Shown here one piece after another: positions 26,898 through 34,549 of a stretch of DNA of 64,000 nucleotides (within the stretch, counting starts at the first letter, position 1; each line of letters opens with the position of its first letter). Location of the stretch: positions 99,162-163,161 of the forward strand of contig NZ_FXAO01000010.1 of assembly GCF_900177645.1 (NCBI RefSeq). The letters run 5' to 3'. The notes beneath the pieces were generated by a model. That model saw only the letters and a program-made list of their open reading frames with translations, ran no database searches and was not told the DNA's origin. The DNA is from Arenibacter troitsensis (lineage in GTDB: Bacteria; Bacteroidota; Bacteroidia; Flavobacteriales; Flavobacteriaceae). Made by a program: the position numbers and the translations under genes.

Positions 26898-26927
26898 AAA
26901 AAAAATGCCCCGGTTTTCCGGGGCATT
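26898..26927 (-). terminator. Rho-independent terminator of the SusC/SusD operon
   Basis: AATGCCCCGG (26904-26913) and CCGGGGCATT (26918-26927) form a perfect ten-base GC-rich stem with a TTTT loop. On the minus strand the stem is followed by a T tract from 26905 down to 26898, the textbook arrangement, so it ends the SusC-SusD transcript. For the plus-strand genes it has no T tract but may still stop read-through. Confidence 0.9.
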
Positions 26928-26969
26928 CCAAAACTAACTCAAAACTCAATAAATAAAACTCAATCTTTA

Positions 26970-28664
26970 TTACCAAGGCTTAGTAACTCCTTGTAGTATC
27001 CATGGTTTGGACCAAGGCGTGTCGTTTTCGTATTTTCCAGGCACATCGTTGGTGTGGCTGGTTGTTTCCAATGAAGATAATGCTGCATTGTAATTGGCCT
27101 CATTAATATTCCTTTCTTCATCAGGATACTGAAAACGAACCGGGATTACTGACGATAATGCAAAAGGGCCTGTCTGTAAATCAGGTAATCCAGTTCTTCT
27201 CCAATCCAAATAGGATTCAGAAGCGGTAGCAAAGTTGGCAATCCATTTTTGTTCCATAATCTGGGCCAGTGTTCCGTTATAGGCAACTTCGGCATTGTCT
27301 ATATAATCTGCATATTCATCACCAATTCCCCATGTGTCCAAAGATGCTTGTACTCCTCTGTTATAATTCCCTTCAGCATCCGATCCCCAACCTCTTAGAG
27401 CAGCCTCTGCTTTTAAGAAACAAACTTCCGCATAGGACATAACCCGGGCTTTTAAAAATTCACCACTTGCTTCCTTAAACTGATCGTTCATTAATGAAAC
27501 ATGTACATTGCCGCCACCTTGTACAGGGTTAGGGTTAAGGTTATAAGTATATGGTTCTGATCCTTGGTAGGATACTGGAAGACCCACATAGGTACTACTA
27601 GTATCTATTAGACTTAATCCGGCCAATCTATCGGCTTTCCAGGTATTTTTGTCATAAATCTTCAAGCCATTAGCTGCAAGAGTTTCTTCATTGATATAAC
27701 GTACTCCATCTACAACTACATCATCCTCCCCACCAGGAACGTCCGCGGCAGGCACCACTTTAATTGGTATTGCAACAGGTGCAAACCAAACGCTGGCTCT
27801 TGGGTCATCAAGTTCACGTAATCTATCGGTAAAAGTAGTACAAGGCTTAACACGATTGAAGGCAGATGCTCCACCCGTAGAACTGTTACTTGGTTGGGAA
27901 GTGCCATCGGATGTACCTATATAGGCCAAGGCACACTCTTCATCAACACTACTGATCAAAGGTTTTGCCAATGTAGCGGTTACCCCTGCCTGCGAATAAG
28001 ATGGGTCTTTTTCGGACAATCTCATATAATACCTTAGGGCCATGGAGTTGGCATATTTCATCCATTTTTCGGCATCGCCTTCAAAGAAAATATCTTGGCT
28101 AGCCCCAAAAGCCTCTAGGTTACCCATATTGTTGGATATGGAAGCTGCCGCAGCCACAAAATCAGCTATAGCCCCTTTATAAACAGCCTCCTGCGAATCG
28201 TATGTTGGTAGAATAACATCCTCGTCAGCTTGTATCGCATCGGTGTAAGGTACGTCTCCATAGTAATCTGCCAAAGAAACAAAGTTCTGCGCCATTAATA
28301 TTTGGGCAATAGCTTCATGTAAGGTATAACCTAATTCTTGAGAGCGTTGTAGTGCCAATTTAGCACTACGTAGGTTATCGAAGTAGGTGTTCCATCCACT
28401 ACCATCCCAATCGTAATTGTTGTTGCCCCAAGAATCTTTTTGGGTGTATTGCACAAAGGCAGATAGTTCTCCACTGTAGCCTTTATTACCCACGTCCAAA
28501 GCAGTATTTACCATTACCTGTGTTAATAGAAAACTTGGATTGCCTTGGCTGGGATCTACCCCGTTGGGGTTTTGGTTAATTTCTGTTAGTTCATTGTCGC
28601 ATGAAGTAGCGGACAGTAGACAAACTACGAGAAATAGTTTAAATATCTTATTTATTATACTCAT
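26970..28664 (-). CDS. SusD/RagB-family glycan-binding lipoprotein
   Basis: 564-aa surface lipoprotein (lipobox SATSC). It has a SusD-like fold with helical TPR scaffold. Typical passages are NPNGVDPSQGNPSFLLTQ near the N-terminus, ANSMALRYYMRLSEKD, YAEVCFLKAEAALRGWG and YLDWRRTGLPDL towards the end. It forms a lid over its partner SusC, encoded 28 bases upstream, and captures oligosaccharides or other ligands at the cell surface. It is the second gene of a two-gene minus-strand transcript, ended by the hairpin at 26898-26927. The ligand is not readable from sequence; the divergent enzyme set (GH2 glucosaminidase-like, sialidase-fold, GDPD) suggests an amino-sugar-containing glycan. Confidence 0.95.
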   Translation of the reverse strand: MSIINKIFKLFLVVCLLSATSCDNELTEINQNPNGVDPSQGNPSFLLTQVMVNTALDVGNKGYSGELSAFVQYTQKDSWGNNNYDWDGSGWNTYFDNLRSAKLALQRSQELGYTLHEAIAQILMAQNFVSLADYYGDVPYTDAIQADEDVILPTYDSQEAVYKGAIADFVAAAASISNNMGNLEAFGASQDIFFEGDAEKWMKYANSMALRYYMRLSEKDPSYSQAGVTATLAKPLISSVDEECALAYIGTSDGTSQPSNSSTGGASAFNRVKPCTTFTDRLRELDDPRASVWFAPVAIPIKVVPAADVPGGEDDVVVDGVRYINEETLAANGLKIYDKNTWKADRLAGLSLIDTSSTYVGLPVSYQGSEPYTYNLNPNPVQGGGNVHVSLMNDQFKEASGEFLKARVMSYAEVCFLKAEAALRGWGSDAEGNYNRGVQASLDTWGIGDEYADYIDNAEVAYNGTLAQIMEQKWIANFATASESYLDWRRTGLPDLQTGPFALSSVIPVRFQYPDEERNINEANYNAALSSLETTSHTNDVPGKYENDTPWSKPWILQGVTKPW

Positions 28665-28692
28665 GATCTTTTGTTTTTTGTTTAGTGCCTAA

Positions 28693-31600
28693 TTAGAAAC
28701 TTACGTTAAGTTTGAAACCTATTGGAATGGTAAAGGGATTAATGTTGAAACGCTCTATACCTTGTTTAAATTGGATTCCACTTCCTCCTTGAGTACTTGA
28801 TTCGTGCTGGAAAGCCATCTCAGGGTCGATTCCTATATCTGCCTTGGTCCAAAGGATAATATTTCGGCTAAATAAAGATACATTTAGATTTTGTAGACCT
28901 ATTTGTTTTATATGTTTATTTGGTACGGAATAGGTAAGTGAAATTTCCCTTAACTTTACGAAATCGGAATCAAAGGTTGCATTTCTAGTAAAGTCCCATC
29001 CGTAGTGATCTTGGTATCTAGTTACTACCGTTCCAGGACCACCAAGGTTTTCCGCTGTAGCTATGAAGTTGCCGTCATCGTCATAATCTCCTTGAACACC
29101 TGGCATAAATACACCATCGTTCAATGTAATTCCACCTTCGGTATAAGGAAGACCACCATCTGCTGCTGTAGGCCCACCTACCAATACATAGAATTCACCA
29201 TCTTCCGATAAGAATCGGTCTGCATTCTCTCTTAAATAGCTTGGAACATCGGCAATATCATTAAAATTGTGCAACTTATCTATCCATCTTTGGGTGTGTA
29301 AATCAGATTCCCCGTATCTGTGGGTTTGTGAAACAAACTGTCCGCCTTTTCTCCAGTCAAAATTCATGGAGATGCTCCAGTTCTTATAGGAGGCCGATGT
29401 AGTCATCCCTAAATTGAAATCTGGGTTAAAGTTACCAATTATCGGGGCAACTCTATTTCCGTCAGCGTCTTCTCTAGTTCTGTCACTATTCTCAAATCCA
29501 GAATCATCAATTATAGGCCAGCCAAAATAAGGTGAGTTTGGATCTTCAACACGCACTAGGGCAGCGTCGAAAATGTTTCCTATTTCTTCACCAACCCAAG
29601 TTATAGCGCCACCACGGGCATCGGTCCAAAATGTAATGGAATTCATACCTTCAGCCAATTCGATCACCTTGGTTCGGTTTCTGTTAAATACGAAGCCCAT
29701 ATCCCAACGCCAATCGTTGGAGTTTAAAATGGTAGCATTTAAACCAGCTTCTACCCCAGTACTTCTCAATAGACCGGCATTGGTGTTTTTAGAGTTATAT
29801 CCTGAGGAAATAGGTAGCGCAATACCAAAAATTTGATTTTCGTTATCGGCGGTGTAATAAGTGAAATCCATACTTAACCTATTGTTAAAGAAGGCCAAAT
29901 CGGCTCCTCCTTCCCAAGATGTAATTTTTTCTGGTTTTAAATCAGGGTTAAGTAGCGTAGAAGGTACGGATAACAAAGATCCTGATCCCCATGAGGAACC
30001 GCCATTTAAAGTAGGCTGTAGTCTGTATGGATCAGTATCGTTACCTACTTCGGCATATCCTGCACGCAGTTTAAATAAGGATACCCCATTGCCGAAACCA
30101 AGAAGCCTATTAACCAATAAACTAGTGGACACGGAAGGGTAAAAATAAGAATTGTTATTATCTGGTAAGGTACTGGACCAATCATTTCTTCCGGTAACGT
30201 CTACATAGAACATATCCTTAATACCAATACTGGCCATTCCGTACAAACTGTTTACTTGTTTTTCATAACTGTTATAAGAATAAACTAAATTGTCGTTGGC
30301 AATATTGGATAAGGTAAACAAACCTGGGGTTAAAAGTCCAGACCCTCTACTTATTGTAGAATTTAGCAAATTGTTTCCTTTTAAAACCCTTTTGTTACCA
30401 CCTGCAGATATTGAGAAATCCCATCCTTCCAGTCTTTTCGCGTAAGTTAATAGGAAATCGATATTGGTTTCATTGGTGAAAATTTTGTTGATACCGTAGG
30501 CTCCGTTCATATCCCCAGTATAACCTTTGGACAATTTGGTTTCACGTACTTCGTTAATTTCATCCATGTTGTAACGAACCATTCCAGTTAGATCATCAGT
30601 GATTTTGTACTCTCCTTTTACATTACCGTAAAACCTGTTTCTTTCAAAACCATTGTTATTCTCGTAAGCTAAGAAATAAGGGTTGTTCCATTCGGTTTCT
30701 GTTGGGTCGTCCCCAAAATTATAAGGTGAATTTTGGAAGATGCCTTCGTATCCTGGCAACCAATAATCCTTCATTTGGCGCACATCAATATGCGGGTTCA
30801 ATTCGTAAACTGCCTGCATTGCGTTGGCACCACGGTTACCAACAGGTCTATTGTCTGCACCAGATTTGGTATAGTTAAGACTAGTACTAACCGTAAATTT
30901 ATCGTTTAACTTTAATGCTGAATTTAGACTGATGCTATGTCTGTTTAAATCGGTATTCGGGATGTTTCCCTTATTTTTCATATCGGAATAGGACAACCTG
31001 TAATTAATCTTTTCCGTATTATCTTGGATAGAGATGTTGTTGGTTGTTGTAATGGCGGTTTGAAAGAAGTTCTTTGGGTTGTTGTACGACTTCAATTCTC
31101 TTGGGACAGGAACACCACTAGCAATTTCCTCTGCGCTATAAGGCCATTGGATGGCCATGATGCCTTTGTCCAGTTCAGGACCTGCCCAGGCAGATGAGGT
31201 TTCACCAATGATTATGGCTCCATAAGAATTCGCAGGGAAATTATCTTCGGTATAAGGTCTAGAACCTGTTGCAAACCTAGTATGGGTATCCAAGAATCGA
31301 CTGGGAATATCAAAAACAGTACTGGAATTAATTGTTACTCCCAATCCTTTTTTTGATTTTCCAGACTTGGTTGTAATCAATATAACCCCATTACCTGCCC
31401 TGGAACCATAAAGTGCGGCAGCACTGGCACCTTTTAGAACGGTAACACTGGCAATATCGTCCGCATTGATATCAGAAATGGCATTACCGTAATCCACTTT
31501 GTTATCCCTACCAATCTCTGTAATGTTGTTGGCCGTATTAATTACGGGAGATCCATCGATCACAAACAATGGTTGGTTGTCACTGGATAATGAAGCTGCA

Positions 31601-32112
31601 CCCCTAACGTTAATGTTTACAGTAGAACCTGCAACACCGGTAGAGTTGATATTCACCCCAGACACTTTACCGGAAAGAGCGTTTAAAACGTTCTCTTGGG
31701 GAACATTGTCCAGAGCATCACCACCCACTTCACTTACAGAATACCCCAAGGATTTCTTTTCCCTTGAAATACCAAGAGCGGTTACTACAACTTCTTCCAA
31801 TTGTTCGGATGAGGTTGCCATAGTAACGTTTAGTGTAGATTGGTTGCCAACTACCACTTCCTTTGTTTCCATTCCTAAATAGGAAAATACCAAAACAGCA
31901 CTACTGTTCGGAACAGTAATACTGTATATTCCATCAAAATCGGTGGTTACACCAGTGGTTGTTCCCTTAACCACCACGGACACCCCTGGGAGCAATTCGC
32001 CATCATCACTGCTGACGACTCCGGTTACACCTTGTTGTGCCAACATGATTCCAGAAACCATGCTGAACAAAAGGAAAGTCAAAAATTTCAAGCTGCTTTT
32101 TTTCATATTCAT
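28693..32112 (-). CDS. SusC/RagA-family TonB-dependent transporter
   Basis: 1139-aa outer-membrane receptor. In order: Sec signal (ending MLAQ), carboxypeptidase-regulatory-like domain (GVTGVVSSDDGELLPGVSVVVKG), TonB box region around EVVVTALGISREKKSLGY, plug domain with NALSGKVSGVNI and the SusC-family hallmark LKGASAAALYGSRAGNGVILITTK, then a 22-strand barrel whose last strand ends in GFKLNVSF. It imports the ligand bound by the SusD partner, powered by TonB. A TAGATTTG -7 box lies 37 bases upstream on the minus strand. Starts at 32112 or 32106 are both possible. Confidence 0.96.
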   Translation of the reverse strand: MNMKKSSLKFLTFLLFSMVSGIMLAQQGVTGVVSSDDGELLPGVSVVVKGTTTGVTTDFDGIYSITVPNSSAVLVFSYLGMETKEVVVGNQSTLNVTMATSSEQLEEVVVTALGISREKKSLGYSVSEVGGDALDNVPQENVLNALSGKVSGVNINSTGVAGSTVNINVRGAASLSSDNQPLFVIDGSPVINTANNITEIGRDNKVDYGNAISDINADDIASVTVLKGASAAALYGSRAGNGVILITTKSGKSKKGLGVTINSSTVFDIPSRFLDTHTRFATGSRPYTEDNFPANSYGAIIIGETSSAWAGPELDKGIMAIQWPYSAEEIASGVPVPRELKSYNNPKNFFQTAITTTNNISIQDNTEKINYRLSYSDMKNKGNIPNTDLNRHSISLNSALKLNDKFTVSTSLNYTKSGADNRPVGNRGANAMQAVYELNPHIDVRQMKDYWLPGYEGIFQNSPYNFGDDPTETEWNNPYFLAYENNNGFERNRFYGNVKGEYKITDDLTGMVRYNMDEINEVRETKLSKGYTGDMNGAYGINKIFTNETNIDFLLTYAKRLEGWDFSISAGGNKRVLKGNNLLNSTISRGSGLLTPGLFTLSNIANDNLVYSYNSYEKQVNSLYGMASIGIKDMFYVDVTGRNDWSSTLPDNNNSYFYPSVSTSLLVNRLLGFGNGVSLFKLRAGYAEVGNDTDPYRLQPTLNGGSSWGSGSLLSVPSTLLNPDLKPEKITSWEGGADLAFFNNRLSMDFTYYTADNENQIFGIALPISSGYNSKNTNAGLLRSTGVEAGLNATILNSNDWRWDMGFVFNRNRTKVIELAEGMNSITFWTDARGGAITWVGEEIGNIFDAALVRVEDPNSPYFGWPIIDDSGFENSDRTREDADGNRVAPIIGNFNPDFNLGMTTSASYKNWSISMNFDWRKGGQFVSQTHRYGESDLHTQRWIDKLHNFNDIADVPSYLRENADRFLSEDGEFYVLVGGPTAADGGLPYTEGGITLNDGVFMPGVQGDYDDDGNFIATAENLGGPGTVVTRYQDHYGWDFTRNATFDSDFVKLREISLTYSVPNKHIKQIGLQNLNVSLFSRNIILWTKADIGIDPEMAFQHESSTQGGSGIQFKQGIERFNINPFTIPIGFKLNVSF

Positions 32113-32148
32113 TTATATTAATTGGTTGAGTAATTAGCATTTCGTTAA

Positions 32149-32156
32149 CAAATCTA
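32149..32156 (-). promoter_or_regulatory. Candidate -7 box for SusC/SusD
   Basis: Reading on the minus strand, TAGATTTG matches the flavobacterial -7 consensus TAnnTTTG exactly, 37 bases before the SusC start. The nearest TTG on that strand is only 15 bases further upstream, shorter than the usual 17-23 spacing, so this is tentative. Confidence 0.4.
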
Positions 32157-32237
32157 TTGTAAAATAATCGACAAAAGGCATAGTATTTTATTAGATACTT
32201 ATGGAATATTACCCTTATAGAGGTCAATATTATGATA

Positions 32238-32265
32238 TTGATAATTTTAGGTTAAGATATGTTTG
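32238..32265 (+). promoter_or_regulatory. Candidate promoter of the symporter/enzyme operon
   Basis: TTG at 32238-32240 and TATGTTTG at 32258-32265, spaced by 17 bases, fit the Flavobacterium promoter consensus TTG-N17-23-TAnnTTTG. It points towards the symporter gene and would leave a leader of about 290 bases, which contains the ACATGGT/ACCATGT inverted repeat. Confidence 0.5.
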
Positions 32266-32563
32266 ATTTTGGGCAAGAATATTTCTTTTAGTCAATTTCA
32301 CTTATAGGATCTGAAGTATTTTTTGGACCAGTTTTATAACTACATGGGTAGTATAATATATATAGGTATCGTTAGGTCCTATCATTATTCCTTGGATAAT
32401 ATTCCTTTACGGCACCAACTGCTATAATTTTAACTTAATTATCCGGAAATAACTAAAAAAACATGGTCTTATGTTAATATACCATGTAAATGCAATAAGA
32501 TTTACTTATTCAATCACCTCTATTTGAATTTAATTTGTAGGTAATTAACCAAAATGCCATACG

Positions 32564-34072
32564 ATGTTAGCAGGTATAGATTATTTTATAGTAATAGCTT
32601 ATATAATAGGAATGTTGTTATTAGGGCTATATTTTAAAAAGTTCGTCAATAGTTCCGAAGACTATTTTTTAGGTGGCAAGAGCTTACCTTTTTGGGCTAT
32701 TGGTATGTCTATTGTTGTATCGGATATAGGGGCATTGGATTTTGTAGGGGTGTCGGGTCAAGCTTATCGATATGGTATTTCTGTCGGCAACTTTGATTGG
32801 GTAGGTTCCGTTCCTGCCATGTTGTTGGCCGCATTTATTTTTATTCCCTATTTCTGGCGAGGTGGTATGTATACTATACCCGAATATCTGGGTAGAAGGT
32901 ATAACCAAAAGGTAAGGACCATAGCCTCGGTTACCTGGATCCTGTTTTTTGCCCTGGATTTGGGGGTTCTTTTTTGGGCCAGTGCGGTGCTCTTAAATGT
33001 ACTTATGGGGTGGCCCATCTGGATATCTATATTGGCCACAGCGGGTGTGGTTGGTCTATATACCTATTTTGGGGGTATTACTGCTGTAATTATGACCGAT
33101 GTGGTACAGTTCATCATTATGTTTATAGGAGGTTTTGCCCTAGTTTTTCTTAGTCTTTACGAAGTGGGAGGTTGGGATAACATGGTAGATAAAATCGCCA
33201 CTATGGGACCGGAGTATCGTAACCATTTCGATATTATTCAACCACAGGATACGAAATCACCCTTTCCATGGACTGGAATTTTATTCGGCCTAACATTTGT
33301 TATGGCCAATGCTTACATGATAGGGAACCAGTCTATAGTACAGCGCTGCCTTACTGCCAAGAACGAATGGCACGCCAAGGCGAGTATGATTTTCGGATCT
33401 GCCCTTAAAATGTTTATCCCAATTTTGGTGTTGTTTCCAGGGCTTATGGCAGTGGTGGTTCATCCTGGATTGGAAGATGGGGATCAGGCACTTCCAATGA
33501 TGATCAAATCCATTCTGCCTCCTGGTTTGGTCGGACTTATGTTCGCTGCATTTTTTGCAGGATTAATGTCCAGTGTGGATTCTTTATTGAACTCCACGGC
33601 AACATTATTTACAAAGGATATTTACGAGCCTTTTATTAAAAAAGGGGCCGATGACAAACATTATTTAAAGGTTGGACAGATCACGACCTTGGTATTGCTG
33701 CTCATCGGAGTTGCTACTTCACCCATTAGCAGTGATTTCCCAGGGATTTACGTGGCCATACAAACCTTTATGTCCTATTTCCAAGGTCCAATATTCGCCA
33801 TTCTCCTTTTGGGTATTTTTTGGAAGCGGACGACGGAATGGGGAGGACTTTCGGCGTTGGTCATAGGTATTGGATTTGCCGTTTATCTAAATGTATTTAA
33901 GGAGCAATTCTTTACCATAGAAGATCCCTTTCTCTATATTTCCTGGTGGTCCTTCCTATTAGGATTTATAATTAATGTGGTAGTTAGTTTGCTTACCAAG
34001 AAGCACACCGAGGAACAACTTAAAGGCTTGGTGTTTAGTTCTAAAATTTTAGTGGAAAATAAAAAACTGTAA
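32564..34072 (+). CDS. Sodium:solute symporter (SSS/SLC5 family)
   Basis: 502 aa, about 13-14 membrane helices, inner membrane. SSS signatures include SSEDYFLGGKSLPFWAIGMSIV near the N-terminus (TM1-TM2 region), WILFFALDLGVLFWASAVLL and FAGLMSSVDSLLNSTATLFTKDIYEPF, the conserved TM8-TM9 area. It couples Na+ entry to uptake of a sugar, sugar acid or similar small solute. It leads a plus-strand run that goes on with two tiny membrane proteins and a GH2 enzyme without signal peptide, so the imported compound is probably a small glycoside cleaved in the cytoplasm. The next gene starts 1 base after its stop codon. Confidence 0.95.
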   Translation: MLAGIDYFIVIAYIIGMLLLGLYFKKFVNSSEDYFLGGKSLPFWAIGMSIVVSDIGALDFVGVSGQAYRYGISVGNFDWVGSVPAMLLAAFIFIPYFWRGGMYTIPEYLGRRYNQKVRTIASVTWILFFALDLGVLFWASAVLLNVLMGWPIWISILATAGVVGLYTYFGGITAVIMTDVVQFIIMFIGGFALVFLSLYEVGGWDNMVDKIATMGPEYRNHFDIIQPQDTKSPFPWTGILFGLTFVMANAYMIGNQSIVQRCLTAKNEWHAKASMIFGSALKMFIPILVLFPGLMAVVVHPGLEDGDQALPMMIKSILPPGLVGLMFAAFFAGLMSSVDSLLNSTATLFTKDIYEPFIKKGADDKHYLKVGQITTLVLLLIGVATSPISSDFPGIYVAIQTFMSYFQGPIFAILLLGIFWKRTTEWGGLSALVIGIGFAVYLNVFKEQFFTIEDPFLYISWWSFLLGFIINVVVSLLTKKHTEEQLKGLVFSSKILVENKKL

Positions 34073-34073
34073 T

Positions 34074-34289
34074 ATGTTCAATTTTGACTGGCTTTCCGGT
34101 GTTTCGCAAGAAACTGCAAAAATGATATTTCTTTCTCTGTATGCCTTAATAGGTCTATTGGTGCTGTTATTGCCTACAGAGTATGTTTACCAGGGCATTG
34201 CCAAGGAAGATAGGCATTGGTGGAACAATTTAAAACTATGGTCTATTGCCGTACTTTGTATTTTGGCATCGATCTATAATCATTTTTAA
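34074..34289 (+). CDS. Small two-helix membrane protein next to symporter
   Basis: 71 aa. Two hydrophobic helices (about residues 16-38 and 53-69) flank a charged segment, AKEDRHWWNNLK. No family recognised. It begins one base after the symporter stop codon, which signals tight co-translation, so it may be an accessory subunit or stabiliser of the Na+ symporter. The frame is clean, codon use resembles its neighbours, and there is no competing ORF, so it is very likely a true gene despite its size. Confidence 0.75.
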   Translation: MFNFDWLSGVSQETAKMIFLSLYALIGLLVLLLPTEYVYQGIAKEDRHWWNNLKLWSIAVLCILASIYNHF

Positions 34290-34306
34290 CCCCTTAAAAA
34301 ACAAGT

Positions 34307-34537
34307 ATGGAGACAAATGAAATAAATGCGGCATTAAAGGCCGCTCAAATTAACAATGCTCTTGGATTTTTCATTATGGCTTTTGGGGTTATTGTACTAT
34401 TTGCCATGATCTTTACGGAAACATTTGTAGAACATATGACCGATATGGTTGCAGGATTAATACTAATTTCCATAGGAGGAGGAATGATGTGGAAGGCAAA
34501 AAGTACCATTAAGAAATTAAAATCCAAGAAGGAATAA
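34307..34537 (+). CDS. Second small two-helix membrane protein
   Basis: 76 aa. Helices lie at about residues 20-38 and 46-62, and a Lys-rich tail (KSTIKKLKSKKE) should face the cytoplasm by the positive-inside rule. No family recognised. It starts 17 bases after the previous small gene and ends 12 bases before the GH2 gene, so it is embedded in the operon. Together with its neighbour it may form an auxiliary module for the symporter; this is inference from position. Confidence 0.72.
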   Translation: METNEINAALKAAQINNALGFFIMAFGVIVLFAMIFTETFVEHMTDMVAGLILISIGGGMMWKAKSTIKKLKSKKE

Positions 34538-34549
34538 AAAAGATAAAGA

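Larger units (their letters stand above)
32113..32563. other. 451-base divergent control region of the glycan locus
   Basis: An A/T-rich gap between the minus-strand SusC gene and the plus-strand symporter operon. It holds a good plus-strand promoter match at 32238-32265, a -7 box for the minus strand at 32149-32156, and a small inverted repeat, ACATGGT (32461-32467) / ACCATGT (32481-32487), about 80 bases before the symporter start that could be an operator. No ORF seen. No regulator gene lies beside it, so control comes from elsewhere. Confidence 0.6.
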
